Part shown: in pieces, positions 1-9,563 of the stretch | How positions within the stretch are numbered: position 1 is the stretch's first letter | Layout of the letters: each line of letters opens with the position of its first letter | NCBI GenBank assembly: GCA_001828605.1 | Contig: MHZB01000064.1 | Span: 1-49,385, forward strand | Origin: Planctomycetes bacterium RIFCSPLOWO2_12_FULL_50_35 | GTDB taxonomy: Bacteria > Planctomycetota > Brocadiia > Brocadiales > Bathyanammoxibiaceae | Reading direction: 5' to 3' | DNA: 49,385 nt | The notes under the pieces: generated by a model | What the model was told of the DNA's origin: nothing | The model's database searches: none | Seen by the model: the letters and a program-made list of their open reading frames with translations, nothing else | Made by a program: the position numbers and the translations under genes

Positions 1-2
1 TG

Positions 3-311
3 GGTTCGCAGCTCTACGGTCTCTTCAAGAAAACCAGCGGGCATCTGCCAATCGTAGGTCCTGTCCTCGGCGCCTATGCAATCTTTACTCAGACAGACGG
101 CAACCCAAGCGGTATAGAAAGGGAGTACGTTGAGATGTGGTTCTGGCATCACCTGTCGGGCTACAAGGGTACGGCGCATTCCCAGCAGGATGTAAGCTGG
201 TGGTGGGGCGCCTCACAGACGATAGGCAGCTCGGCAAGGATACATGACAGGGCTCTTGAACTAAAACGACTTGGCGGACTTGAGCAGGCCCCGACAGCAC
301 ACAAACAATAA
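3..311 (+). CDS. C-terminal fragment of a possible multiheme cytochrome / hydroxylamine oxidoreductase-like protein (5' truncated by window)
   Basis: Frame 3 is open from the window start to TAA at 309-311: ...GIEREYVEMWFWHHLSGYKGTAHSQQDVSWWWGASQTIGSSARIHDRALELKRLGGLEQAPTAHKQ*. The 'YKGtAH..qDvsWWWG' pattern resembles octaheme HAO-family C-termini; no CxxCH in the visible part. Confidence 0.4.
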   Translation, partial: GSQLYGLFKKTSGHLPIVGPVLGAYAIFTQTDGNPSGIEREYVEMWFWHHLSGYKGTAHSQQDVSWWWGASQTIGSSARIHDRALELKRLGGLEQAPTAHKQ

Positions 312-391
312 AGGCTTGAAACCACTACAAAAATAACTTCGGTACCCTCTGTCGTTGTGGGCGAAGCGAAAAAGCTAGCTTTTTTGTCTTA

Positions 392-803
392 TGTAGCGTG
401 GTAGCTTGCTGCCACGTTAAACGTGCGAGACAAACTCGCACGCTACAATTTTTTTCTGGATGTAGTGTCGGGTCTCCGTACCCGACGTAAGCCGTCCGAT
501 GCGGGGATCGGACGCTACACCTGGCGTAATACGTCTGCCTGTAGTTGCCCCATTTATGGGGCAACATGAGCCTGATAAATCAGGCGACTACATCGGGGAT
601 GTAACATGTGTATCGAGATACCAAGGGTAGACAACGACCTTTATCCGCCTCAGGCGGATTGAATCAACGAAATAAATTTCGTTGTCTACCACTAAAATAA
701 TACTCCGGGTAGGTCGTGGTCATACCATGACCCCGCAATGGTCCGTCTGTTTCCTGTATTATCACCTCTGCTGATTTATAGTCAAGGCGTGGCCTTGACC
801 TAC
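392..803. repeat. Cluster of four successive GTAG...CTAC palindromic units (392-519, 540-592, 627-689, 709-803)
   Basis: TGTAGCGTGG...CGCTACA; TGTAGTTGCCCCATTTATGGGGCAAC...GGCGACTACA; GTAGACAACG...CGTTGTCTAC; GTAGGTCGTGGTC...GGCCTTGACCTAC, read directly. Confidence 0.8.
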
Positions 804-856
804 CCATTCTGTGGATGGAATAGCACAGGTAATTGAAGCAACTCTCGCAAAAGTCT

Positions 857-984
857 AATTAGAGACCTCTGGAAAATACAAAATTTTGGTGTGGGGGCGT
901 AATATATTACGCCCCCACAGTGACCAGCGCCCCGCCTGCGGTGAACCGGACTCCAAAGAAGACAATTTTGCAGAGCTCTCAATT
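857..984. repeat. MITE-like cassette with terminal inverted repeats enclosing a palindrome
   Basis: Left end AATTAGAGACCTCTGGAAAAT; right end ATTTTGCAGAGCTCTCAATT (inverted). Core TGTGGGGGCGTAATATATTACGCCCCCACA (890-919) is a perfect palindrome. Confidence 0.7.
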
Positions 985-1106
985 AACAAGTAAACTTACT
1001 TCCTGGAGAAAATTCTATGCAGCAGGCAGTCTATCTCAAATAATTCTAAATGATTGCAGACAAGAATGCTAAGGCGTGGTTTGAAGAGGGGGTCAACAGC
1101 AAAAAA

Positions 1107-1853
1107 CTATAGCTTATGGGCGGCCCTGAGGTGCACCCTTCTTTTCACTATGCCCAAAAATCCGGCGGCGATGTAGCCGGTGAAGATTAAGGAAGGAACT
1201 ACCTGAGGTACCCAGGCAAAAAGGAGGACTCCTCCTGATAGGATTGAGGCGTATAGGGGCGACCTGAATTGCCTATCGGCAAAGTCCATAGTGTTCGGAA
1301 ATCTCATCCTCGAAACCATCAATAGTGACAATACGACTGTGACGACTGGCATGAAATCTATTACCCTGCCGGCATTAAAACTGCCGGTGAGATATCCGTT
1401 AAGGATGACTAATGCCGCTATCATACCACCTGCCCCGGTAGTCGCCAGGCCGGTATATTCATGGTGCGGATCCCCATCCGCCTGCATTACATTGAATCTC
1501 GCCAATCGGTACACTGCTGCCAGAACAAAAGTGAATCCCAAGACCCAACCCATGATAGGATGGTCTTTACTGATGATCCCCCCTATCAGTAAGGCCGGTG
1601 CGATGCCAAACGTGGTGACGTCACAGAAGGAATCCAGCTCACAACCCAGCTTGCTCGTGGCGTTCAGATAGCGCGCCAGTTTACCGTCGTAAGCATCGAA
1701 TATCATGGCTATCATAATAAACCACGGCGCTATGTCAAACCGCCCATTTACAACGGCAATAGCCGCCCCAAAACCACAGCCCAAGTTTGCCATGGAACAT
1801 ATGTTGGGCACAGCCATCTTTAACATGTGAAATATTTTTCGCATATAGAACAC
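1107..1853 (-). CDS. pssA: CDP-diacylglycerol--serine O-phosphatidyltransferase
   Basis: CDP-alcohol phosphatidyltransferase signature D-A-Y-D-G-K-L-A-R...G-C-E-L-D-S-F-C-D; multi-TM protein. Confidence 0.85.
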   Translation of the reverse strand: MFYMRKIFHMLKMAVPNICSMANLGCGFGAAIAVVNGRFDIAPWFIMIAMIFDAYDGKLARYLNATSKLGCELDSFCDVTTFGIAPALLIGGIISKDHPIMGWVLGFTFVLAAVYRLARFNVMQADGDPHHEYTGLATTGAGGMIAALVILNGYLTGSFNAGRVIDFMPVVTVVLSLLMVSRMRFPNTMDFADRQFRSPLYASILSGGVLLFAWVPQVVPSLIFTGYIAAGFLGIVKRRVHLRAAHKL

Positions 1854-2037
1854 ACTATCAATTTTTGTGCCAGAAAATCAAATAAAGTGGTATACACCTA
1901 AGTGTCATAACTGTAATATCTTAGGGATTTTTGGCCAATAAGCGGCCACGCATTGTTTTAACTCCTATGAACAAAAAATATTGCACCTCTGACCTTTGCG
2001 AACGACATCCCCAAGAATCCGACTCTTGCAGAGGTCC

Positions 2038-2511
2038 CTATATAATTGTACCCTGAGACATGTCGTAAATCCATGGGTTATCCACGGCATCATACTCCAA
2101 TATCTCATCTGTCCCAAAAAATATGTCTATTTCGGCCTCTGCAGCCTCTTGGGAGTCAGAGACATGAACCAGGTTGAATCGGCTTGAAGTGGCGTAATCT
2201 CCGCGGATAGTTCCGGGTTCGGCCTTTGTACCAAAGGTAAAGCCTGCCATCTTCCTGGTTGTTTCAACCACTTCCTTTCCCTTGAGAACCATGGCCACAA
2301 CAGGACCGGCGGTCACATATCGAATCAACGGCTCGAAAAAGTCCCTCCCCTTGTGCTGCCTATAGTTTTTCCTGGCCAGTTCCTGGGTCATCCTGATGAA
2401 TTTCATACCGACAATCTGCAGTCCCTTCTCTTCAAACCTGGAGATGATTTTCCCTATAAGTCTACGCTGTACGGCGTCGGGTTTGAGAATTACTAACGTC
2501 TTCTGCAACAT
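2038..2511 (-). CDS. ndk: Nucleoside diphosphate kinase
   Basis: MLQKTLVILKPDAVQRRLIGKII...RGDYATSSRFNLVHVSDS with catalytic-His motif. Confidence 0.93.
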   Translation of the reverse strand: MLQKTLVILKPDAVQRRLIGKIISRFEEKGLQIVGMKFIRMTQELARKNYRQHKGRDFFEPLIRYVTAGPVVAMVLKGKEVVETTRKMAGFTFGTKAEPGTIRGDYATSSRFNLVHVSDSQEAAEAEIDIFFGTDEILEYDAVDNPWIYDMSQGTII

Positions 2512-2531
2512 GGAGGCACCTCTATTTTGGG

Positions 2532-3080
2532 TTATGTCCCTACAGCTTGTTTTTTAAGCTTATCCAGATAAAGTTCTCTGAGTCTTGAGAAGAATTCCAG
2601 GTATTCCTTAGTCCTATAGTCAGGATACGTCCAGGGCAGCGGCTCAAACCGGCCACTAATGTATCTGGACGTTACCTCTGCGTAGATACCTTCTCCAAGA
2701 AAGATGCGGTGGGCGTTGTCCTTTGTGGAGGCCAACACCAGTTTGCCGCCGCCTATATAGCCCGGGTCTAAATTTATGGGGCGGCTCACCGGGAAATGCA
2801 TCTTGCTGAAGTCCTCTTCCATACGGTTCGTAAAGACCTTTATAGGGGCTATTCTGCCCGGTTCTATCAGCCTCTCAAAACTGATGAATTTGCGCCTTAT
2901 ATTCCTTCCCATTTCCTTTTCGTAGTGGTCAGTGAAATTAAACGGGATGACGTCACTCGTCAGGTCTACAGGCCCGAATTCTTCCTCCAGCCTTCTCTCA
3001 ACCGACTGGAAGAGATTTTCATCGTAGGAAAGCATCCCTACGAAAAGGTTTACTGCCAACGACGGCTGTATTCTGCCCAT
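2532..3080 (-). CDS. DUF4416-family protein
   Basis: 182-aa ORF (KLFVGMLSYDENLF...LDPGYIGGGKLVLASTKDNAHRIFLGEGIYAEVT) recognised as DUF4416-like; adjacent to ndk and proS. Confidence 0.7.
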   Translation of the reverse strand: MGRIQPSLAVNLFVGMLSYDENLFQSVERRLEEEFGPVDLTSDVIPFNFTDHYEKEMGRNIRRKFISFERLIEPGRIAPIKVFTNRMEEDFSKMHFPVSRPINLDPGYIGGGKLVLASTKDNAHRIFLGEGIYAEVTSRYISGRFEPLPWTYPDYRTKEYLEFFSRLRELYLDKLKKQAVGT

Positions 3081-3099
3081 AGATTAAACCTTTACAATT

Positions 3100-3133
3100 G
3101 TCATTGCGAGGAGCGGAAGCGGCGAAGCAATCT
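3100..3133. repeat. GTCATTGCGAGGAGC(G)...GCGAAGCAATCT interspersed repeat word
   Basis: gtcattgcgaggagcggaagcggcgaagcaatct in the DUF4416/proS gap; resembles a repeat word dispersed in many bacterial genomes. Confidence 0.6.
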
Positions 3134-3155
3134 TGTATATAAATACGCCCGACTT

Positions 3156-4853
3156 TTAGGAGCCGAACAGCTTCTTTATCTCCGGTACTATTCTGTCAAG
3201 CGTCACAAACAGTGCCTCACCGCCCCCCCTGAACTGCACCTCGACCTGGCCAACGTCCTGGTATTTCTTTCCCACTACCACCCTATAGGGTATGCCAATA
3301 AGGTCTGCATCCTTGAACTTTATTCCAGGGCGCTGGTCCCTGTCGTCCAAGAGCGTCTCAACACCGGCCCCTTCCAGTTCATCATGGATCCTCAACGCCG
3401 CATCGAGACACCACTTATCTTTCACGTTGAGGGGAAGCACAAGCACCTGATACGGCGCCAGTTCAGGTGACCAGATAATGCCGTCTTTATCGTGAGAACA
3501 CTCTATAAGTGCGGCAATAATCCGGTTTACGCCTATTCCGTAACACCCCATCAACATCGGTTTTAGCACGCCATCTGAGTCAAGGAATTTCGCATCGAGG
3601 GCCTTACTGTATTTGGTACCCAGCTTAAAGACGTGACCAACCTCTATCCCGCGGGATATAACGAGTTCCTCTCCGCACTTTGGACAGGTATCGCCTTCCA
3701 CAACGTACCTGAGGTTTTCCACACGGTTAATCTTGAAGTCACGCCCCGGATTCACGTTTACGAGATGGGTATCCGCCTTATTTGCCCCGGTAACGCAGTT
3801 TTTAACCACCGAGACGGCCTGGTCTGCTATGATTTTTATATTAAGCCCCACCGGCCCGGTAAAACCCATGGGCGCCCCTGTTACGTTCGTGATAGTCTCC
3901 TCATCCGCAAGGCTGATACCGTCCTGGCCAAGTACCTTTGCCAGCCGTATTTCATTGACCTCATGGTCTCCTCTGACGAGGACTGCTACCGGTTCTCCTC
4001 CCACCTTATAGATAAGGGTCTTAACCAGTTTGTTAGGTTCTATTTTTAAAAATTCACTTACCTGCCCTATGGTGGTCACCTTGGGAGTAGGGACACTTCT
4101 TATGACCTGCTGCACGTCCTGTACGGCAGGCAGGGGTGCCGGCTCTGCCTTCTCCATGTTGACACTATAGTCACAGCCCTTACATCTTGCCAGTAAGTCC
4201 TCTCCCACCTCGGAAGGGACCATAAACTCATGGGATACGTCTCCTCCCATTGCCCCGGTGTCAGCCTCTACCGGTATGTACTTGAGCCCGCATCTGTCAA
4301 ATATCCTGCAGTAGGCGTTGTACATCGCCTTATAACTCTTATCCAGCCCCGCCTCATTTATTTCAAAGCTGTAGGCATCTTTCATGAGGAATTCCTTACT
4401 CCTTAGGACGCCGAAGCGGGGGCGGACTTCGTCCCTGAATTTCATCTGTATCTGATACAACGTTATCGGCAACTGCCTGTACGAACTTATCTCGTTACGC
4501 ACCAGATGTGTGACGACCTCTTCGTGAGTCGGCCCAAGGGCCAGCGTTCTACCGTGACGGTCCTCAAATCGAATGAGGTCTTGTCCGAAGACGTCTATCC
4601 TGCCGCTTGCCTCCAGCAGTTCCAGCGGCTGAAGGGCAGGCAAATAGACCTCAATAGCCCCGGCCCTGTCCATCTCTTCTCTAATAATGCCTACTACCTT
4701 GTTCAGCACCCTCGTCCCCAGCGGCAGATATGAATAGGCGCCCGAAAGGAGCTTCCGAATCATACCGGACCTTATCATAAGCTTATGGCTGGTAATCTCT
4801 GCCTCAGTGGGGTCTTCTTTCAGCGTCGGTATTAGGGTTTGTGACCACTTCAT
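3156..4853 (-). CDS. proS: Prolyl-tRNA synthetase (bacterial type with editing insertion)
   Basis: MKWSQTLIPTLKEDPTEAEITSHKLMIRSGMIRKLLSGAYSYLPLGTRVL...; class II aaRS motifs and INS/YbaK-like domain. Confidence 0.95.
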   Translation of the reverse strand: MKWSQTLIPTLKEDPTEAEITSHKLMIRSGMIRKLLSGAYSYLPLGTRVLNKVVGIIREEMDRAGAIEVYLPALQPLELLEASGRIDVFGQDLIRFEDRHGRTLALGPTHEEVVTHLVRNEISSYRQLPITLYQIQMKFRDEVRPRFGVLRSKEFLMKDAYSFEINEAGLDKSYKAMYNAYCRIFDRCGLKYIPVEADTGAMGGDVSHEFMVPSEVGEDLLARCKGCDYSVNMEKAEPAPLPAVQDVQQVIRSVPTPKVTTIGQVSEFLKIEPNKLVKTLIYKVGGEPVAVLVRGDHEVNEIRLAKVLGQDGISLADEETITNVTGAPMGFTGPVGLNIKIIADQAVSVVKNCVTGANKADTHLVNVNPGRDFKINRVENLRYVVEGDTCPKCGEELVISRGIEVGHVFKLGTKYSKALDAKFLDSDGVLKPMLMGCYGIGVNRIIAALIECSHDKDGIIWSPELAPYQVLVLPLNVKDKWCLDAALRIHDELEGAGVETLLDDRDQRPGIKFKDADLIGIPYRVVVGKKYQDVGQVEVQFRGGGEALFVTLDRIVPEIKKLFGS

Positions 4854-5074
4854 GTGATATTTACTCGGATTGAGCCGCCTCTCATTACTGTCCAGTTGAC
4901 GTAAGTTGAGTACATTATATTCCGTCTGGCGCTTTTTTCAAGGGCGGCAAGTTGCCCGTGAGAAATGAAGCGTTTTCCATTGATTTGGAGGCGATAAATT
5001 AGTAACATCTTCCATTCCTTTCTTTGGGGCCGCACGGATGTAGTTAGTAAACTTAAGAGGAGGACCAACCCCTT

Positions 5075-5584
5075 ATGTGTTCAGGAATGAGCATAAAGAG
5101 TAAAAGTTTTTACACAATCATCCTCTTAACCATATCCGTCTTCATGTCCATAATCCCTCTTGCTGGTCTCTCGCACGCCGACGAGAAAAAAGAGGTGGAG
5201 GACCCAAAAAAGAAGGAATTGCAGGAATTAATGAAAAAGATAGACACACATTATAAGGAAGCTCAAGAGAGGATGGGTTACTATAACCTTTCAGAGAGCG
5301 ATTGGGACACGTACGTCAAGGCGGGCGAGGTCATTTCAAAGCTATCAGACAGGGTGCGGAAGGAGTTTGCACCGCCCGACGATGAGGAATACCTGAAACT
5401 CACTAAGGAAATGAAGAAGCACGCTGACGATATTCACAAGTCTGCCAGTGAAAGATACTTGGGTGCATACGAAGACATACAGTACTCTTTCGGCAGGCTT
5501 CGCAACAGCTGTAAAAACTGCCACAATCACCTGGGAATACAGATATATTCGGAGCTGTACCCCGGTGAGGCTCCCCCAGAATAA
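5075..5584 (+). CDS. Small secreted c-type cytochrome (cytochrome c'-like, C-terminal CxxCH)
   Basis: Signal peptide followed by helical domain and C-terminal SCKNCHNHLG heme motif. Confidence 0.75.
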   Translation: MCSGMSIKSKSFYTIILLTISVFMSIIPLAGLSHADEKKEVEDPKKKELQELMKKIDTHYKEAQERMGYYNLSESDWDTYVKAGEVISKLSDRVRKEFAPPDDEEYLKLTKEMKKHADDIHKSASERYLGAYEDIQYSFGRLRNSCKNCHNHLGIQIYSELYPGEAPPE

Positions 5585-5804
5585 ACAAAATAGGGGACAA
5601 GCTGAGGAATCGTACCCAAATTTTTTCTTGACTACCTTGTTTAATGATGTTAGAGTCTTTGACCGTTTTATCACTTGCCTTCTGGAGTCCGTTAACTGTC
5701 CGTGGGAAGGGAGGTGACAAAACTAGTTTCATCCGGTTAATACCGTCGTAGGGTTAGAGTATAAGGAAAGAGGAGGGTTCTTAAGTCGAAAAGGAGGAAG
5801 ATAA

Positions 5805-6230
5805 ATGTTGCTGAAAAGGCTGGTTATAGCAAGCACGGCCTTGCTTTTTGTTTGTGCCATATCTGTAAATAGCTATGGTGCGAATTCAGTTAGGGAACTC
5901 TGCGCCTCTTCGGCCAAGGAGTTCCAGAAGATTAACCGTCTAAAGGGTTATTTCCCGGAAGAGCTGACCGACGCAGATTATGAAACCATCGGTAAGGCCG
6001 GGGGAACCATAAAGGCAAACGAAATCGAGCGTGTTCAAAAGTTTAACGTAGACGCGAACACAAAGGTAATAAGCGAGCTCGTACAGACCCACGCCGGTAA
6101 TATAGAGGTAAGGGCCAAGGGCGATAAGGTTGGACTGATAGAAGAGGTAGGACATTCCTACAGGTTCCTCTTCCTTTCCTGCAGGAGCTGCCACCAGGTA
6201 TACATGACAGAGGCAGGTCTTGCTCCCTAG
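5805..6230 (+). CDS. Small secreted c-type cytochrome (cytochrome c'-like, C-terminal CxxCH)
   Basis: Signal peptide; LTDADYETIGKAGG... similar to the preceding protein's LSESDWDTYVKAGE; LSCRSCHQVY heme motif. Confidence 0.75.
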   Translation: MLLKRLVIASTALLFVCAISVNSYGANSVRELCASSAKEFQKINRLKGYFPEELTDADYETIGKAGGTIKANEIERVQKFNVDANTKVISELVQTHAGNIEVRAKGDKVGLIEEVGHSYRFLFLSCRSCHQVYMTEAGLAP

Positions 6231-6286
6231 GCTTTTCCCTAATCTTCATAAGAAATTTCGCGCCATTTAGAGGAGGGTTTTAAGAT

Positions 6287-6676
6287 ATGAAAAAAGTGTT
6301 CTTACTCGGCATTCCCGTCTTGGTCTTCTGTCTTGCTATCTGTCCTTTAGCTCTGGCGGACGAAGACATTGGAGCAGCAAGTAATCCGGAAAAGAGCGTA
6401 TTCTACATCTTCGGCAGCGGTTCAGTTCAGGGCTCATTTGCCCCCCAGGAGACATGCTGTTACTGTCATGGAAACGGCGGTAAAGGCACAACTTTTGGGA
6501 AGCAGGCCGGCGTGCCCGACTTTACGGACGCAAAGTGGCAGGCATCCAGGACAGATGAGCAGCTTATGGAAACCGTACTGAGCGGGAAGGATAAGATGCC
6601 CAGCTACAGAGGTAAACAGACTGATAATATGATGAAGAAACTGCTCCAGGTTGTAAGGAATTTCGCTAAGAAGTAA
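6287..6676 (+). CDS. Class I-like c-type cytochrome
   Basis: Signal peptide; ETCCYCHGNGGKG heme site; DKMPSYRGKQTD distal Met segment. Confidence 0.8.
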   Translation: MKKVFLLGIPVLVFCLAICPLALADEDIGAASNPEKSVFYIFGSGSVQGSFAPQETCCYCHGNGGKGTTFGKQAGVPDFTDAKWQASRTDEQLMETVLSGKDKMPSYRGKQTDNMMKKLLQVVRNFAKK

Positions 6677-6710
6677 TAAGCTTCCCTTTCTAATACAAGT
6701 ACTGCTTCTA

Positions 6711-6750
6711 AAGGCTCACTGTGCACAGCTTGCACAGTGAGCCTTTTTAG
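6711..6750 (+). terminator. Rho-independent terminator
   Basis: aaggctcactgtgca-cagct-tgcacagtgagcctttttag: long perfect stem followed by T-run, downstream of the cytochrome genes. Confidence 0.85.
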
Positions 6751-6820
6751 TTTACAAAGAGCCCCTTCGCGCCCCCCCAATCCCGCGGAATGATAACAGA
6801 ACAGGGATTCTTCAGAAATT

Positions 6821-7408
6821 TCAAGAAGACCTAAAGGTCTTAAGCGTCTCGCTAATCTGCCTCATGGCGAACCTGTGGTCAGCGGCCCTCAGTGCGGTAA
6901 CACAATCCTCCGGTACGCTTACCTCGTAACCCCGCATGTAGGCATCAACGGCGGTATAAAGTATGCAGATGTTAGTTACAACACCCGTTAATATAAGGCG
7001 CCGCACCCCAAGCTCCTTGAGGGTCTTATCCAGTGAGGTACGGAAAAATCCCGAGTAAGTACCCGTACGTATCACAATATCCCCTTCACGAGGCTTCAGT
7101 TCGTCTATTACCTCTGCGCCGAGTGTCCCCTTTACGGCATGTGGAGGCCATATCGCAAATTCCCTGTCGTCCTTCAAATGGCTGTCACAACTGTATATGA
7201 TAGGGATATTGTTGCGCCGAGCCTTGTTTATCTCTCTCCTTATATTGGCGACAATACCCCGCGCCTTGGGTACTTCCAGGGGTGCTCCCTTTTCCACGAA
7301 GTCCCTTAACATGTCTATTACCAATAACGCCGTTTTATTTTTGTCGGGCAAATTAATCACCCCCTTTTTGTTTAAGACCTCTGGAAAAGTGTGCTTTACA
7401 GGGTTCAA
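6821..7408 (-). CDS. Isochorismatase/nicotinamidase-like cysteine hydrolase (true start may be internal)
   Basis: KTALLVIDMLRDFVEKGAPLEVP...GVVTNICILYTAVDAYMRGYEV. The first ~12 codons overlap a repeat terminus. Confidence 0.85.
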   Translation of the reverse strand: MNPVKHTFPEVLNKKGVINLPDKNKTALLVIDMLRDFVEKGAPLEVPKARGIVANIRREINKARRNNIPIIYSCDSHLKDDREFAIWPPHAVKGTLGAEVIDELKPREGDIVIRTGTYSGFFRTSLDKTLKELGVRRLILTGVVTNICILYTAVDAYMRGYEVSVPEDCVTALRAADHRFAMRQISETLKTFRSS

Positions 7409-7572
7409 AACAAGTTTTCACTCCCCTTGAGAGGGTGGGGTGATTTTTGCCTGATCATATCTATTTATATCAGGCAGGCTTAGGAGATTAGGGCATCACC
7501 CGCCCCTATTCCCCTCCCCTCTAGGGAGAGGAACATTAAGTAAACCCATGGGCTTTTTCAGGGGTCTTCATT
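7373..7572. repeat. MITE-like cassette with GAGACCTCTG-type terminal inverted repeats
   Basis: Left TAAGACCTCTGGAAAAG; right CTTTTTCAGGGGTCTTCA; interior carries inverted CTCCCCTTGAGAGGGTGGGGT / CCCCTCCCCTCTAGGGAGAGG words. Confidence 0.65.
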
Positions 7573-7576
7573 TATT

Positions 7577-8368
7577 TTACAATAAAAATTCCATTAAATC
7601 CTCTGCCAGGATTATATTTCCATTATAAAAGCTCCGGCATTCACGTAAAATATCACGCCCTTCCCACTGAGGATAAAAATGGCTGAGCGCAAGCACCTTA
7701 CATCCCGACTCCTTGGCAATCTTGGCACAAAGAGAAGGTACTAAATGACCCTCTACCCTAAGGTCGTCGGGAAAGGAGCATTCCAGTATCAAGACATCAG
7801 CCCCCTTCGCCAACTCTACAATGTTCTCGCAGTAGTCCGTATCACCCGAATAGACGAGGACCTTCCCGCTCGAAAACTCCAAACGATACCCTATGGTGGG
7901 GATCATATGCGCCATTTGCCGTGTCCTTACCTTCCATCCATCAAAGACAGTCTCATCATTCCACAGCTCCGCAAGACTCAACTCATAAGATTTGGGGGAC
8001 AGGACATTACCGTACAAGCTGTTCAGACCCTGATAAAATTCCTTCAAGCCGGGTGGCCCAAAGACTTGCAAGGGCTTCACCCGTCTCGGTTCGGCATTCC
8101 TCATGGCGAAGAGGATGGACGTCATGTCCGCAGAGTGGTCAGGATGCAGATGGGTATAAAAGACCTTATCTATGTCGGCGTAAGTAATGCCTTTGTGGAG
8201 CAGTCTCGCCAGGGTGCAGGGCCCCGTGTCCAGCAGCATAATCTCACCCTCCGCCCTGACAAGAATCCCGGGATAACCGCGGGTCAGCGAAGGGACTCCC
8301 GTACCGGAGCCTATCACAGTCACCCTGGGTTGGTCACGCTCTGGAGAGGCCTTGTCTTGGGTTGGCAT
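7577..8368 (-). CDS. MBL-fold metallohydrolase (ribonuclease Z-like)
   Basis: FYTHLHPDHSADM (HxHxDH), VYSGDTDYCENI, LILECSF, LALSHFYP motifs. Confidence 0.85.
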   Translation of the reverse strand: MPTQDKASPERDQPRVTVIGSGTGVPSLTRGYPGILVRAEGEIMLLDTGPCTLARLLHKGITYADIDKVFYTHLHPDHSADMTSILFAMRNAEPRRVKPLQVFGPPGLKEFYQGLNSLYGNVLSPKSYELSLAELWNDETVFDGWKVRTRQMAHMIPTIGYRLEFSSGKVLVYSGDTDYCENIVELAKGADVLILECSFPDDLRVEGHLVPSLCAKIAKESGCKVLALSHFYPQWEGRDILRECRSFYNGNIILAEDLMEFLL

Positions 8369-8615
8369 GTCGAGGAGAAATTCTAATCATATTGTCGCTG
8401 CAGCGTCAAGACCTATATTCGCCGTGCGACGGTAGGTCTTATCTGCTGTCATCAGACAAGATTCCGTCAACAAGTGGAAGCATGCTGCTGAGACGTACCT
8501 CACATTATGAAAGCTGTGGGAAAGCCACTTCAATACCTATGTCATTCTGAGCGAAGCGAAGAATGACCGTTGCACAGATTCCTGAGAGCTCTCGTTGTTT
8601 CAGATAGGACAATGC

Positions 8616-9560
8616 CTAGTAGGGCAGTTCTTCTTTCGTGGACTCCAGGATTCTCAGGTAGCTTTCATGGCGCCTTTCGTCAAGCGAGCCCTGTTCTACG
8701 GCGGCCTTTACCGCGCAATGCGGTTCGTGACTGTGGGTGCACTTTGAAAAGCGACAGCCCTTTCCCATCTCCCAGATATCCCGGAAGAACTCTGCAACGT
8801 CACATCCCCTGACATCCCAAAGTCCGAGTTCCCGTATGCCGGGCGTATCTACCACGTACCCGCCGATGTCTATCTTGAACAGGGTTGCCCAACTGGTGGT
8901 ATGTTTGCCCTTCCTTGCGGCCTTCCTTATGTCTTGGACTCTGAGACCGAGTCCCGGCTGAATCTGATTAATAAGAGACGACTTGCCTACGCCCGACTGT
9001 CCCGCCAGAACTGTCTTCTTGCCCTTCAGCACGCCTGCAAGGCCATCTATGCCTACACCTTTAACCGCACTGGTATACAGTACCGGGTATCCCAGTCTGC
9101 TGTACAAATTTCCGACCCAGGACACCTCATCTTCGCTTACCAGGTCTACCTTGTTCACACAGACTGCCGCACTTAAACCACCGTTTTCTGCAGCAATTAT
9201 ATAGCGGTCAATAACACCGGCCTTTAAAGGCGGGTCCTTTGCGGACACCACGATAAGCACCTGGTCCATATTAGCCACCACCACATGCTCTTTACCGGGC
9301 GCCCACGGGGCAAGGCGGGATAGTTTGGTACGTCTATCCTGTATTCCTTCGATTACCCCTTCCCCTGGAGACGTCTCGCTAAACTGAACCAAATCCCCCA
9401 CAACCACGGGACTCGTCCGCTTGTCGGACACTGTCTTGAGCTTTTTCCTTAGACTGCACCTGTAGTTGTGTCCGTTAGTCTCGACCTGACACCAGGGTCC
9501 TTCTACCTTGAGCACGCTGCCTTGTTTCACATCTTTATGCCTCGGAATAATGGAATTCAA
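8616..9560 (-). CDS. rsgA: Ribosome small subunit-dependent GTPase A
   Basis: OB fold, circularly permuted GTPase: NKVD, GQSGVGKSSLIN, DTPGIREL, Zn-binding C-x-H motif GCRFSKCTHSHEPHCAV. Confidence 0.93.
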   Translation of the reverse strand: MNSIIPRHKDVKQGSVLKVEGPWCQVETNGHNYRCSLRKKLKTVSDKRTSPVVVGDLVQFSETSPGEGVIEGIQDRRTKLSRLAPWAPGKEHVVVANMDQVLIVVSAKDPPLKAGVIDRYIIAAENGGLSAAVCVNKVDLVSEDEVSWVGNLYSRLGYPVLYTSAVKGVGIDGLAGVLKGKKTVLAGQSGVGKSSLINQIQPGLGLRVQDIRKAARKGKHTTSWATLFKIDIGGYVVDTPGIRELGLWDVRGCDVAEFFRDIWEMGKGCRFSKCTHSHEPHCAVKAAVEQGSLDERRHESYLRILESTKEELPY

Positions 9561-9563
9561 CCT

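Noticed and set aside
325-567. 80-aa minus ORF
   Set aside because: Composed of palindromic repeat DNA rather than protein-like sequence.
392-803. Possible CRISPR array
   Set aside because: Units are palindromes of differing sequence and length with no constant direct repeat or regular spacers.
4850-5068. 72-aa minus ORF upstream of proS
   Set aside because: No RBS or family similarity; likely the proS leader/intergenic region.
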